A stretch of DNA of 64,000 nt from Diadophis punctatus similis. Taxonomy: Eukaryota > Chordata > Lepidosauria > Squamata > Dipsadidae. Positions 1-13,110 of the stretch are shown one piece after another. Position numbers and translations under genes: made by a program. How positions within the stretch are numbered: the first letter of the stretch is position 1; each line of letters opens with the position of its first letter. The stretch lies in assembly GCA_023053685.1 (NCBI GenBank), contig JALIGW010000005.1, forward strand, positions 55,223,242-55,287,241, given 5' to 3'. Below the pieces are notes generated by a model. It was not told where the DNA came from. It made no database searches and worked only from the letters and a program-made list of their open reading frames with translations.

Positions 1-360
1 TTACTGTGTTAGAGCCATAGAACTTCTAAAATATTCTGGTGAGCTAAGAAATAAAAACATACTGTATAGCATTTTAATATATCATTTAAAAGAGAATGCA
101 GATGTGATAATCAGCAAGGTCTAAATTTATAATACATGTTATAATATCATTGTTGATGTCTTCTTCAGGGAAGAAAACAAACATGGCATATGTTTTGGAG
201 GGCACAGGAGTTCTTTTCATCATAATTTTTCTCTGATTAAAAACTTATAACAGAAACAAAAGTGCTTCTCTCTCGTCTTCCTCTCTCAAATTCCCCTAAT
301 AACGTCTGCTTGCTCTCCTGATTCACATGCTCCGTGAGTGCATTCTTTGGGGAACTGGCT

Positions 361-381
361 TCCTTATATATATATATATCC
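361..381. repeat. (TA)n microsatellite
   Basis: A short TATATA run. Confidence 0.8.
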
Positions 382-416
382 TCTGAAGCTGCCTAAAGTG
401 GACCAGCGGCAACCAA

Positions 417-706
417 TACAGGTAATCCTCATTCAGCGACCACTTGTTCAGCAGCCATTTGGAGTCACAACAGGGCTGAATGAAGAAACTCATAACCGGT
501 CTTTGCAGTTGTGGCCATTGCAACAATCCTGCAGTCACATGATTGTGATTCAGGCATTTGGCATGTTGTGTGCCATAACAACATTGCATATCCTGCGGTC
601 ATGTGATCACCATTTACAATCTTCACTGCCAGCTTCCAACAAACGAAGTCAATAGGGAAGTTGGGAGGTTACAAATGGCGATGAGGTGATGCTACACCTA
701 CCCACC
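417..706. repeat. degenerate ACAGGTAGTCCTC inverted-repeat element
   Basis: Begins TACAGGTAATCCTCATTCAG and contains GTCACATGATTG and GTCATGTGATCACC motifs in the order seen in the copies at 2201 and 34139. The right end is poorly preserved. Confidence 0.5.
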
Positions 707-1223
707 ACATGGGATTTACCTAATTACAGCTGGAACTGCCAGAACTGGCACTGTAAGTTGTGTCGATCACATGGCATTGTACTTTATGACTGTATTGCTT
801 AGTAACAGAGTTCCTAGTGACAGATTACCATTATTAACTGAGGACTACTTGTATTCCAATTATATGTCAGCAGTACTCAGGGAGCAGTCAGCAGCAGCAG
901 CAGCATTCAGTTATCAGTGCTTCCCCTTCCTTGGCTCTTTCTCCATCTTTTCTTCTCCCATCTGCCTCTTCCTTCTTCTCACTTCAATTCCCTGCCAAAC
1001 TTATTTTTGTTCTTCCTGTTGAATCACTCATTCTGTTTTTGTTTTAATCTGAAGAAAATACCACCTCACACATTTCTAAAGGATGGGTTATTTTACCAGA
1101 GGTGGTCAGATCACCCCATGCCATGATGCTGAGCATATTAAGCAGCATTCTTCAACGTATGTGAATGCCAACGTATGTGATTTATAAACTTAAAAATTAG
1201 GGTTGAAGACTACAGTGCAAAAT
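707..1223. other. no recognisable feature
   Basis: Short frames only; a small (CAG)n run near 890-903. I see nothing else. The first 416 bases also show nothing apart from the TA run. Confidence 0.5.
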
Positions 1224-1740
1224 AATCGAATAGAATCGAATCGAATAGAATCGAATAGAATCGAATAGAATAGAATAGAATAGAATAACTTTATTGTCAC
1301 TTTGAATGTACACTAATTGGCATACATTAAAATGAAATTTCATTGCATACAGCTCTCAAAGGGTCACCACCTCCAATATACACTATATAAACATGACAAA
1401 ATAAATAAATAAATACAAAATTATTTATATACCCATATATATTATATGACACAGATAAACAAAACAGTCTAGTTCGGATGCATACATGTACATGGTGAGA
1501 AAACCTAATCTTGTGAGTTTAGAATCTGGTAGTCCTACTAGAAATACTTCGAAACCACCTCCAAGAAGGGAGCAACACAAACAGACCGTGAAGTGGGTGT
1601 GTGGGGTCTCTAACAATGCTTTGAGCTCTAAGCACATAGCACTTATAAGCAGTATTCTGAATAACAGAAAGGAAGCTTCCTATAATCTTATCGGCTGTCC
1701 TTACCACTCTCTGTATGGACTTTCTATTTGAGGCACTGCT
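1224..1740 (-). mobile_element. Rex1/Babar-like LINE 3' end with AATCG/AATAG tail
   Basis: The tail of AATCG and AATAG units (1224-1286) is followed by CTTTATTGTCACTTTGAATG. On the - strand, 1707-1519 encodes VRTADKIIGSFLSVIQ and a RFRSISSRTTRF-like block, which resembles the C-terminal end of Rex1/L2-type ORF2 proteins (memory). It lacks the upstream catalytic part. Confidence 0.55.
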
Positions 1741-1754
1741 GCCTCAGAAACAGT

Positions 1755-1995
1755 TTTATTACATGGAGTTTATGATCATTACAATCAAAGGCCTTCCTGC
1801 AATGAAACACCCATTGGTTTATTTTTAGTATTCTTTGACTTTCTCAATTATCCAGCATGCACTAGAAATAATATATCTTTGGTAGTCTTTTTTTCACATC
1901 CATTCTTAATGACTTCTTTAGTTCATTTCACCACTCCTCTGGTTCTCTGTCAAAGAGGTTCAAAACTTCCAAGCAATTCCCAATGTTCTCTTTGA
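1755..1995 (-). mobile_element. Bov-B/RTE LINE fragment (degenerate)
   Basis: On the - strand a short decayed reading contains KAFDCNDHK, close to the Bov-B KAFDCVDHNKL motif, preceded by a WIIEKxKE-like block. Stops are frequent. Confidence 0.4.
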
Positions 1996-2200
1996 ATCCC
2001 TGTTACAAGGACTTTCAAAGTTTGCAGTATTTTGGTGGCCACTGAGTCATGTACCAATTTCTTTCAGAAATTGAAGCATTCCATGTAAATGTATGAATAC
2101 TTCTGAGAGTGATATCTAATCTGAATGAGGATTAGTGAAGCAAGTTTATAAGTGAAAAGTTATACAAGAAGCAGGCAGAAAATAAAGAGGGAGTACCAAG

Positions 2201-2468
2201 TACAGGTAGTCCTCCACTTTCAACAGTTCATTTAGTGATCTTTCAGTGACAACGGCATTGAAAAAATTGACTTATGGTTCTTTTTCACACTTACAATTGT
2301 TGCAGCCCCGCCATGGTCACATGATCAAAATCCAGACACTTGGCAATTGACTCATATGACAGTTGCAGTTTCCCAAACTCATGTGATCACTTAACACCTG
2401 TCTTACTTCTCAATATAAATGTTGGACTCAATTGTGGCCATAAGTCAAAACTCCTTGTAAGTCCTGTA
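2201..2468. repeat. ACAGGTAGTCCTC inverted-repeat element
   Basis: Left end TACAGGTAGTCCTCCACTT and right end CTTGTAAGTCCTGTA are inverted, with GGTCACATGATC inside. The element type is common in snakes (memory); superfamily unassigned. Confidence 0.6.
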
Positions 2469-4276
2469 CTCTATTTATACCCTACTGCCCCTTTGGGGCC
2501 AATAGGTCTTGAGGTACTGAAGAGCCAGTTTCACTAGACATCCTTGAGATACTTGAGAAGGAGAAGAAGGAATCCACGACATGAGGCAGCTGATGTATAT
2601 AACACCTAAATCATGATCATTTTTGTTTTAGAATAGTTTCAGTATCCATTTACTCTTATGTCAGAACTCATGTTTTGTAAACTCATTTCTGCATCCTTGT
2701 TAGATGAAATGACATCTTCCTTTAAACTGTATATATTTTTCTGTAAACTTTGGCACCAACGGCATATCATTTCATGCCCTTATAGTTTCTTAAAACTGAT
2801 TGAACTGTATAGCTGAAGTAAATCACGCTGTATGATCCTTAGGAAAAAAATTTTAATCCATTTTATATGGTTAGTTAAGCCTCACCAGGACTGCGAGCTA
2901 TCATCCTATCATTGATTTGATCCTGTTCCCCTTCATCTCTTATTTTGGGCATGAATAAATCTCCATTCTCTTCATTGGAAATTCAGGATATCCTTTTATC
3001 AGTGTTGCTGAACAGTCTGACTACTTTTTCATTGAACAGTCAAGGAATGTTTGGATAAAAGGCAGGTTTATGATCTCAACACCTGTCCCGGTGAAAGGAC
3101 CAGATGGAACAAAAAGCTTTCTCCCCACTCATAACTAAAATTTCCCACTGCTTAACTAGGGGCAGGCACACAGAGAACCAAAAAGTCAAGCAATGAATTT
3201 AGAAACAAGAATAAAATCCCTTTATAAGCAGGGTCATTTCCTCTAGATTTTATGCTCTCCTTTTATCAAATCCATTGGGGAATTATTCATACATTTAACA
3301 TCAACAAATGCCAAAAGATTGTAAAGCAAATGCCAATAAAACTGTAAAGCAAAGTAGCCTATAGAGTATTTGAATGAATTTCTTTTTTGCTTTCCCACCA
3401 GAATAGTTTTCTAAAACTTTTAACATTTGCATAGCTGAACAAACGTCTGGGAAATATTCGTCTCTTATCTAAACAAAGATAGATAAGATCTTTGTTAGCC
3501 CTCAGAGGAGATACAAAAAGCTACAGATACCACTGTTGGGAATTGGAAGAGCAATGTTGTAACCAAGTAAGAGACAAAGTATTTCTTTTAAAGGCTGATA
3601 TAAGTGCTTATCCTATAGTCCGCCTCATTAAAATCAGATGAATTTTGTTCTAATTAAATATATATGCTTGCCTAAAATAAAAATGTTGCACTTTGCCCAT
3701 TGCTAAACTGAGGAAATTGTGGTTAGGAGAAGGTAGGAGTAATGATCAAGAAAATATTTCTTTACTAGTAACCAATATTATGGATTATAAAAAGTACTTA
3801 AACTAAGATTGAAATCAGAATCAGTCCTGCTTCACCTTGCCTAAACCATGGATTGGTCACATGGCATTGTTTCTCATTGTCCCCATCCCATGATTTATAA
3901 AGTTTTCTATTGTCATTTCATATACTGAAATAAATTTAGTTTTTTCTCTTAAGCTGGCAATATTCTGCTCTAGCTTCAAGATAGTAGGCTCCATAATAGT
4001 TTACTACCTATTATCATAGTAGTAAGATCAGGTGACATTTTGTGGGTGTGAACAGAGGACTTCCATGTTGAAAACACATCATTTGGTCTAACCTAAAATC
4101 ACAATCATCTATAAATTAAAAAATAAGCTAGCATGTGAAGCTTCTAAATTGGCTACTTATTTTCTACTCTAGATCAACTCTCTGTAGCATTATTAATAAC
4201 TGCTGCAGAGAGAAAACATAAAAGGACAATCATGAAATTCACTAACTTACTGTACAAGGGATAATAAAAGACTATA
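2469..4276. other. unique AT-rich sequence
   Basis: No ORF, repeat end or RNA motif recognised. Confidence 0.5.
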
Positions 4277-4284
4277 GCTTAGAT

Positions 4285-4654
4285 CAGGGGTGTCAAACTC
4301 GATTTCATTGAGGGCCGCATCAGGGTTGTGTTTGACCTTGGGGAGCCGGGGTGGGTGTGGCCAGGGTGGGCATGGCCAGCTCAACATCACTCATGTCGGG
4401 GGCGCCTTTGGTGCAACCCTCTGCCAGCAAAAATGGAGCCTGGGAGGCCACACACAGCCCTCACGAGCTCCATTTCTGGCTGCGATGGCCTCCTGCAACG
4501 TTCTGCCAGCGAAAACGGAGCCTGGGAGGGCCGCACATGGCCCTCCCAAGCTCTGTTTTTGCTGGCAGAGGCACTGCAGGTCAGTCCTTTGCTGTTTCCA
4601 GATCTAAGCACCCCATGGGCCGGATCGAGCCCCCATTTGAGTTTGATACCCCTG
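4285..4654. mobile_element. hAT MITE, CAGGGGTGTCAAACTC family, long form
   Basis: 370 bp with ends CAGGGGTGTCAAACTC and GAGTTTGATACCCCTG. The 8-bp duplication GCTTAGAT is perfect at 4277-4284 and 4655-4662. GC-rich interior with no coding content. Confidence 0.85.
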
Positions 4655-4967
4655 GCTTAGATATAACAAGGCTACATCTGACCTTTCCCCTATTCATGCA
4701 CTGAATAAATAAGCAATACAATTTTTCAGTTCACTATCCCCTAACACTTATGTCTCCTGTAAAACATACTATCATCCTCCACAAAATATTTAGCAAGGTT
4801 CTTACCTTTTCTTCTCAATACTGTGATTGTAACTTCAAGGCCAGCTGGCCATTAAATTGTCAGTCAGTTCAGTGCTGGAGAGGCAGAACTTCAGATTTCT
4901 CTGAAAAGCCAGTGAGCTACATACATACAGAAGTATTTTAGCTGCAAACATCTTTTGCTCCTTTTTA

Positions 4968-5205
4968 AAAAGTGGCATGGTGATCTACTGGTGAAGACTC
5001 TTGCCTCCCACTCAGAAGGTTGAGACTTCAATCCTAGGTAGTGGCACATGTTCTCTCCTATACCGCAAAGAAAAAAAATTTGCTGCACCTTCATGTGGCA
5101 TCAGGAAGGGCATCCGGCCAGTAAACGCTCAGTTCTATCCAGTTGCCTCGACTCTACCCCAAAATAAGGGATTACAAGGTCATAAAAAGGGAGTTATCTT
5201 TTATT
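4968..5205 (+). mobile_element. Sauria-type SINE (tRNA head, Bov-B-like tail)
   Basis: A tRNA-like head (GGCATGGTGATCTACTGGTG; CTCTTGCCTCCCACTCAGAA; GACTTCAATCCTAGG as B-box) is followed by GTGGCATCAGGAAGGGCATC, which resembles the Bov-B 3' region that mobilises such SINEs. Confidence 0.75.
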
Positions 5206-6293
5206 CTCCCCCCCCACCCAGAAAATATTTGGTTGAGTTGATTGGCTTGGTGGAGATCCCCTTCCTTTTTCACTGTCCCATAAGCACCCTTCCCAAACTT
5301 AGTGAAAGAGGACAACCATCCTAGAAATAAGGATATCAATCTTGAATCAAGGATACACTGTTGGTACACACCCTGCGAGAAACTCTAAAGAATCTTAGTA
5401 TATATTTAATTATAATTAATATAAGGCCATTCAAAATGATAAGGTGCTGAAGCCCAATGACAATTGACTCTTTATGGACCTCTGGGGTCTTTTGTGACAC
5501 ACCTGAAAAAAGCAGAACCTGGATACAATTTGTTCTGTTCTTTTATTAAGCTTTTCATAAATTTTCATGTGAGTAGATGGCCCAGATTGTTTTTTTCCAT
5601 TAGTGACAAGTACACAGTAGTGATTGTTTGGTTTGTTTGTAGGTTATACCAAAGTTAATCAGTTCAGAGAATTGGGTATTGTTTTTCTTGTCTTATTTCA
5701 CAGTGATTTGGATAGACTTGTGTCAAAACAAACTCTGCATGATGTTCCTAAGTGTCTATGGGTTTTTTCATATCAGCTGTAAGTAGCTTTCATAACTGGG
5801 AGTGTTACCAATGATTCAGGCATATTAGCAAGGAATTCTGGAGGACACCAGGTTTGAGAAGGCTATTACAAAGTCTAAAAAGTTTACAGACAGTAATTAG
5901 ATTGTGAAATTCCATTCCCAGCTGTTCAAAAAATTATCTGTTTCAGGTTATTCATTTCTATCCACAAATAATGCTTTCTCTACAGCATCCAGAAGAGAGA
6001 GATGAGATTTAAATCAACCAGTCAATAACATTTCCAAAAGAAGGGAAGCCATCGCCCATCATATCCACAACATTATGTTTATTTGACATATTGGGGATTC
6101 TGAATCCATGCATCATGACATCTGACCTGTTAGTATTACTCATATTAGTAGAGCCAAAATATTATCTGGAAAATATACCATTCTTATAAACCTCTTCTTA
6201 GTTTGTCTTATTTACATATCCATGTAATATGTAAAGGTAGCATTGTCATAATAATCCAAAGGAATAAAATCGGTATGCTGACAGTATAATATC
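5206..6293. other. unique AT-rich sequence
   Basis: Nothing recognised. Confidence 0.5.
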
Positions 6294-6664
6294 CTGTATT
6301 TTTCGGACCATAAGACGCACCTTAGTTTTTATGGAGGAAAATAGGGGAAAAATCTACCTACCAGGTATTCATCTGGCTAGCGTCTTTAGTCTGGTCAGCT
6401 TCAGCACATTATTTTATCCCCTGGTTAGGGCTAAAAAAACATTTTTCGGAGGGAATAGCAATGAAAACAAGCCTGCAAAGACTTAGGGCTGAAAAAACCT
6501 TTTTCAGAGGGAGTAGCAATGAAAACAAGCCGGGAAGATCGTTAGCACATCGTTAGGGCTGGGAAAAAAAGCTTTGAAAAAGCTATATTCAGAGTATAAG
6601 ACACACCCAAATTTTCAGCCTCTTTAAGGGGGGGAAGGTGCGTCTTATACTCTGAAAAATACGG
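6294..6664. mobile_element. MITE with CTGTATTTTTCGGACC ends, superfamily unknown
   Basis: Left end CTGTATTTTTCGGACCATAA and right end CTCTGAAAAATACGG are inverted repeats, each followed inward by TAAGACGCACC. A direct tandem duplication of about 60 bp (starting TTAGGGCT near 6425, 6484 and 6552) fills the middle. I could not identify a target duplication. Confidence 0.6.
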
Positions 6665-7012
6665 TAATTAGTCCTGGAATTGTGACCAGTTGCTTATTGG
6701 TATTCAAAGTTACGATTGACTCAGAAAAAAGTACTTGGGAACCACACTCAAAGTTCCTACTGCTGCCCCTTCAGTCACGTGACTGAATTTTTGTTGCTTA
6801 GCAACTGGCCTGCATTTACATCTGCTTGCAGCATCTCTTGGTCACATAATCTTGATTTATGACTTTTTTTCTGGAAAAAAAGACCGTAGGAAACAATGGG
6901 GTTCACTTTATAACTTCTGGATTCAATTAATGAGTACCACAAAAAAGATTGTAAAATCAGCCATGGTCACATGATGATCTGCTTAATGACCATCACAATG
7001 TATGACTGTAAT
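6665..7012. repeat. degenerate ACAGGTAGTCCTC-type element
   Basis: Internal blocks TCACGTGACTGAAT, TGCTTAGCAACTGG and GGTCACATGATGATC match the family. It abuts the MITE ending at 6664; the outer ends are eroded. Confidence 0.45.
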
Positions 7013-7274
7013 CATGGCTTCAACTACGATATATACAACGCCTGTTGTATCAATATACAATCTAAACTTTACTTCAAAAACTGCTCAAAATTCTCAGTCA
7101 ATTGCACATGTAGTAAAACAACTATGGAGCTCATTGCTACATAATCCGAATATAGCCACTGACATATATGACTTTGAAAGGAAATTAAGACAGATTTGGG
7201 GAAGACAAGTGTTTAATAGCATTTAGCACTATAGTGATATGTTCCTACCAAGATTATAGCCAGTATGTCTAAAT

Positions 7275-7900
7275 CAGTGTTTCTCAAATAGTAGGGTGTG
7301 CCCCCCTGGGGGGGTCAGAGCAATGCCAGGGGGGGCGTGTGGTCCGTGGGCGCTGCCATCTTTTGGGGGGAATTTTTGAAGGAAGGAATTTTTGAAGGAA
7401 GGAATCCTCTTCTGCGGCTTGAAAAAGAGCCCTCCCACCCGCCCCGGGTTATTATTTCACCAGAAGCACAGCTGATTAGCTCCTCATCTGTGTTTCAGGC
7501 TGAATCCTGCTACTGAGCATACCCGGAAGTGAAATTGCATGGGGGGAATGCGTGCGAAACCAGTTTCCACATTGTATGCTTGCTAGCTGCTTTGGGCTGC
7601 CTGAAAGCAGTGAAAGATCTAGGCGACCGGTAGAGATCCAGCAGTGATTGTTAAATCTGACCACGTTTTGAGATCAGGTGAATTCATCAGAAGTAGAGGA
7701 AGAAAGAGGGACGGTGCCAGAGGACACGAAAGATATCCATTAAGCATGTTATTTGCCAGCCAGCCAGTGCAGTTTACTTGTAAGCACATACATACAGAGT
7801 TGGAGTTGCTTCACAAAAAAAATAATTTGGGCGTTGGGGGGCGTGAAATGTTTACTTCTTCCTGGGGGAGGGGGTAACAGAAAATAATTGAGAAGCACTG
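7275..7900. mobile_element. hAT non-autonomous element, about 626 bp
   Basis: Ends CAGTGTTTCTCAAAT and AATTGAGAAGCACTG, with perfect duplication GTCTAAAT at 7267-7274 and 7901-7908. Subterminal G-runs occur at both ends. No transposase motif was found inside. Confidence 0.85.
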
Positions 7901-7999
7901 GTCTAAATACAAGTTGTTCAAAGTAATAATTAGAAACGTGGTTGCACTTTAAGTCCAATCCTTAGTATCCTTGATATAGGAACATAATATCTCCTAAAG

Positions 8000-8130
8000 C
8001 AGGGCTGTCAAACTCACAGCCCACGGGCCAGATGCGTCATGAGCTGGCCACACCCATGTCCAGTTTAGTGAAGAGGGGAAAAATCATGATATGTCACTTG
8101 GTAAGTGACAATGCAAGTTTGACACCCCTG
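8000..8130. mobile_element. short hAT MITE, GTGTCAAACTC family
   Basis: 131 bp, ends CAGGGCTGTCAAACTC and TTTGACACCCCTG, duplication TCCTAAAG at 7992-7999 and 8131-8138 (perfect). Confidence 0.85.
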
Positions 8131-8213
8131 TCCTAAAGCATCTAATACTCTGACCCCAAGCTGAGAGGTTTCAATGGAAAAATTCAACATTTGTTTCCCT
8201 AGTAGGTCTACCC

Positions 8214-8347
8214 CACAGGTGTCAAACTCGCCACGTCACATTGCCATCACGTGACGTTTCATGACGTTTTTCCCATTTGGGGAGCTGGGGTGGGCATGAC
8301 CTTTGCGTGATGCATCCCGCCTGCTGGCCACCAGTTTGACACCCCTG
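8214..8347. mobile_element. short hAT MITE, GTGTCAAACTC family
   Basis: 134 bp, ends CACAGGTGTCAAACTCG and TTTGACACCCCTG, duplication GTCTACCC at 8206-8213 and 8348-8355. It lies only 84 bp from the copy at 8000-8130. Confidence 0.85.
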
Positions 8348-8355
8348 GTCTACCC

Positions 8356-9784
8356 CATTTCATCTCATTTGTATACATAGGCAAAAAACAAAGTGTTTCT
8401 TTATCATTTTCCCATCGATTGTGAGGATGATGGGTTTTGCTTATAGCTGAATAATTTCTGAATTGTTGGCTAGACCGAAGACATCAAAGATGGATTAATC
8501 TATAACTACATTCAACTATGAATGTAATTGATATGTTTTAAGGTATATGCATTGATCTGTGTATGGATATTGTGGAGGAAAAAAAAAAGATGGATTAATC
8601 TAATGGGATTAATTTTTAATCCCATTATTTTCCTATTTTCCAAAGCACCCGAAAGCAACAGATGGAAACTAATCAAAGAGAGATCGAACCTACTGTTCTA
8701 TGATTATTGCCTTATATGAATAATCAGTCTTCCCAAAAAGGATGATTTTCCTGGTTCATCTCCTATTCCATAAAACTGAGGATATGTACTCAGGAGTAAA
8801 AGAAATAATAACAATAAGAATCTGCTATGAATATCCAAGCAGGAAGCCCAGGTAATCTCTCTCCAATTATTTCTCTCCTTATTTAAGGAGGTAATAAAAT
8901 AACTAGCTTAGCTAGCCTGACAGTTGTGCTTCATTTGAAGTCTTTTATGATTGACTTGCTTTCCCTTGTTTCCTCCACATCCCCCCTCTTTTCCAATAAA
9001 TATTGTATATCTAAAGGTTTTTAGGGCATTTGGGTTTAGAAGGGCATTTCTCTTTAAAATGTTGTCCGTATGTATAGTTTATACAACTATATCTTGTCTC
9101 CCAAGATTGGCAAATGGTTTGCTGAATTCTGCATTTCTGAGCTTCGTGGCTCAGACTCCCTTCCCTAGTAACATCTGCCTACCTGATAAGATCTAGTAAA
9201 GCAGGCTTTTCTACGTGTCTGGTTGAATAGAGATTGAATACCAGATGCCTTGACTGCCTTTAAGAAGCCTATGATGTTATCATGTTTGACTGAGTCTGTT
9301 TCTGAAATCAGATGATAGAATTCTGTTATAGTTTCAAAAGCCAATCCTTTTAAAGTTGAAATTATTATGAGACTTATGAGACACCTGAAATAAAGATTCG
9401 GAATTTATTAGAGATTGCCAACTTCAGGCCACCTTCAGTCTTTGCTTCTCTCTTTTGCAATATTATCAAAAATATCTACCCATCCTATGATTGGCCCCTT
9501 CCCTTCTGACCATTAGGAAATTGCTTAAAATCTGGCAGGCTAGTGTATTATGAATATTCCTCCAGATAATGGATTGTGGGGTGGTTTTTTTTTTAATATG
9601 ACTTCTGTTTATGCATTAATAATGTATAATCTTGTTTTTTAATTTGTTTTGAATCTGTTTGTTTTAATCATAATTGCATAATGGAAAATGATAAGCTACT
9701 TAGATTAGAATGGCTTGTAAACCCTGTAAAGCCATTTTGGTGTAATGGCTAAGATATCAAGTAGAAAGCACTACGGTAGACCCG
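8356..9784. other. unique sequence; small SINE head at right end
   Basis: Mostly unrecognised. At 9732-9760 GGTGTAATGGCTAAGATATC looks like the start of a tRNA SINE cut by the next MITE. Confidence 0.45.
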
Positions 9785-9965
9785 TGATGGTGAACCCATG
9801 GCACGTGTGCCACAGGTGGCACGCAGAGCCCTCTCTGCAGGCACACGAGCCATCGCCCAGCTCAGCTCCACCACACATGCACACGCACCTCCCACTGGCC
9901 AGCTGATTTTTGTGTATCTGCCGTGTTTGCGCGGAGGGTGGGGCGCATGCGGGAGATGCATTTGG
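9785..9965. mobile_element. truncated GGCGAACCTATGGCAC-family element
   Basis: Starts CCGTGATGGTGAACCCATGG and continues with GGCACGTGTGCCACAGG, as in the copies at 42494 and 47202. No right terminal repeat is seen, so it is 3'-truncated or rearranged. Confidence 0.65.
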
Positions 9966-12884
9966 GATAGGCTAGACAGGGAAGTAAAAAGAAAACACCT
10001 AATAAAATCCCCAAAGAAGGTGATAGAAATTGCTGCCAAGAATGTATATGTTCATACCTGTTTATTCAGCAACTTGACTTCAGGAACTCTCTATATTTAT
10101 TTATTCAAAATAAGGAACTATTTTTTTTTAAAAAAAGATCCACTCATTTAAATTGTGCACAAAGAGTCAGAGAATAATGCACTGAAAATCTTATATAGAT
10201 TGTCTTTTGGTATAAGTATGATGTTAGATCAAAATAAACACTCAGATTCAAAGATACCCTTATCCATGGAAGTTAATATGTGAACTTTATGGCAGCCATG
10301 TCTTTGCATCCAGCCTAACCTGTTGGTCTATAGAGAAAATTGGAGGAAAGAATTTATATATATGCTACTATGAGCATATGTACAATCTGTACAACAAAAT
10401 AGAAGAAGTAATCTATTTTGTCTAGACTATTGCTTCCCAACTATGTTGGAACTACAATACTCAGAACTCCAGAATTCTGGGAATTATTGTCCCAATGCAG
10501 ATGACAAGCAACTAGTCAGAGATCATCTACTGCAGGCTGGTTGTCTGAATTATCTACAACTCTGCTATCTGTGTTTTACACAGAGCCCAGAATCGGCCTT
10601 TCATCTTTTTGCTGGGATTAAAAATTGGAGACTGGCCTCCTTTTGAAGTTCTTTAAAAAGCTTCACTTTATTGTTTCTATCATGTAGTAAGAACAAGCAT
10701 AGCTTTACCTTCATTCAATGGAATTATAGCTTTGGTGCTGATGGTTAATGTTGACTATTATGAAATTGTTCTGAAGTCTTTTTTCAGAATCTAATCTTAT
10801 AGATTCTATAATGCTGTATAAATTAGATAAATAAATAAAAGTTGTTCCTTTCCATGAACTGGCGTCCATGCGCCATACCTAGAATTCCATTGTATATGGG
10901 AAAGCCACATGCAGAAACGATGTGCTTTCAGCCTCTATTCATTGAAGTTCTCCCATATTATTAATCATAACTTGTTTAGTGGCTTAAATGTGGAGTAGTT
11001 ACAGAAGGAAAAGTTGGGACGAGGAGCTAAAGTTTACCAGATTATTGTAAATGCAGCCATAAACCTTTATTTCTTTTGTGTCAGGTATCCTGACCTCTGA
11101 ATGAACCACAATGCAGACAAGTCTGAGCAGCAAACTACGGTCTCATGCCTAGATGTATCGTATATCAAAACTGCTGCCATCGATGATACATTTTTAGTTG
11201 CACACCTGATGAGGAGGGCGGGTGTGTGTGTGAAGTGAAAGCAAAAAAGGAATGCCATTCAGGTGAATAATGCAATCTACATCTCAGCTGATCCAGACAG
11301 CAATTCACTTGTACCTATAAAACACCACATGTTTAAAGTTCATCCTTTCTACAGCAGTGCACACCCAAGCCATGGATTCCACCTGGCAGATTGGTGCAGC
11401 TATTACGTTGATTCACAAAACCTCTATTAACACCAGGCTATTTAGTATTATGCTTTAGTATTATGCTTTCGATGATCATTGTTGCTACTTTCTGCATGCT
11501 GGACTTGTAGGAGATAAGAGAATATTATAAAAGAGATTTGCTAGATGATGCTAACTTCCTAATACCGGTATGTTCATTATAAATTGTTGCTTTTCATAGA
11601 TACTTGCTTCCCTAAGCTTTTTTTTTAAGGTTATGTTGAAATAAACATGATTCTTATCTCAAATACTGTTTTTTGTGAGAACACACAGTAACAGTAACTA
11701 AATTGCATGGAACTGATAAGCGGCTTCATAGATGATGAAGGAAACAAACAAACCATGCCTTCATAAGTTATGATTCTTCCAAATATTCCTATCAGCTAGC
11801 TATTTATGTGCAGGCAGGTACAAATTTGTTTTTTTTTTTAAATATTTAGACTTTGTTCATCAAATGAAAATTAATTTTTAAAATGTAGAGGAATTTTTTG
11901 TGCAGCGCTAATTCCTTTCACTTACAAAATTCAGGGAAAGGTGGGCTCACTTTTATTTTCACCAAAAAGAAGAGGTACAGTTAATCCCACTCATGAATTG
12001 ACACAATTGACCTGCAGAGTTTTACTACTGAAGCTAAAAGCTAAGTCCAAAATGCTGTTGTTTTCAAAAGGAATGTTTAGATAGTGTTAGACAGTATTAT
12101 AACTTTAAAGGACATAAAAGAAAAGACATCATAGAAGTCCTCAGCATTATCTCTCTGCATTCTCCAGTCTTGAATGGTTCAATCTTATCTCTTCAGGACA
12201 AACCACAGGTCCTGTTAAGTCATACCTTCGCAAAAAGCAGCTTAGACGACAACTTTTATTTTAAAGAAAAACACGGATGACGGAGGACTATGACTCAGAG
12301 GAAGTTTCTGGTCTGAACTGAGGAACTGAAATTCAGATAGTTCTGTATTAATAGACAAAAGAACCATGAAAGAAACTTGTAGCAGAGAAAAAGAAAGGGG
12401 AGGGGGAGGATCAGAATCTTAGACCAGCACAAGCACTCATCCCAGATTCTTTTTGTGTTTAAAATAAAAGGAAACAAATCTTAAGACTTTTATAGGTTCC
12501 AGAAGAATCATCGATTAAAATCTTTTATGTAGAGTTTTTCACTGAGATAACTATTCATCTGAGCTTAATTTCATGTACACCAAGATTTAACTAGATCGCT
12601 AACCAAAATATCACAACGAATGTGCTAAAATTTGAAACTTGTTTCCATTTCCTTCCTCTCCCAGTTTCTCGCCCACTTTTATTTTTTTCAAATTAATTTC
12701 AATAATTACCTATTGGTAAGTATTAGAAATAATTCAGAAGTGTTTTAGATGTCAAGTATCACATCTCTACCATTCATCAAGGCATGTCCATACTGTATAT
12801 GTTTAGGCTTCTGTGCAAACTACTTTTAAGGAATCCTCAAAGTATTTGTTTGTGGGTTGTTTTGTTTTTTTTTTTTGTTTTTTT
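9966..12884. other. unique AT-rich sequence with one decayed repeat at 10420
   Basis: Besides the trace at 10420-10560, nothing recognised. Confidence 0.5.
10420..10560. repeat. degenerate AACTCCAGAATTCTGGGA-containing repeat
   Basis: GCTTCCCAACTATGTTGGAAC and AACTCCAGAATTCTGGGA resemble the ends and centre of the 23796-type MITE. Strongly decayed; a similar trace is at about 13975-14025. Confidence 0.3.
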
Positions 12885-13110
12885 TTTGCTTTGGCTTCAG
12901 ATCAGTGTTGACTCTTGGCAACTGCCTGGACAAGTCCCTACAGGTTTTGTAGCAAGGTTTTTCAAAAGCAATTTGCCATTGCTTCCTTCCTAGGGCTGAG
13001 AGAAAATGAGTGGCCCAAGGTCATTCAGCTGGCTAAAGTGGGATTAAAAGTCTCAGTCTCCAGGTTCCTAGCCTGATGCCTTAACCACTATATCAACTGC
13101 TTTTTGAATC
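12885..13110 (-). mobile_element. tRNA-derived SINE (squamate type)
   Basis: On the - strand: head GTTAAGGCATCAGGCTAGGA, then CCACTCATTTTCTCTCAGCC and CCTTGCTACAAAACC blocks. Same family as 15245 and 36365. Confidence 0.7.
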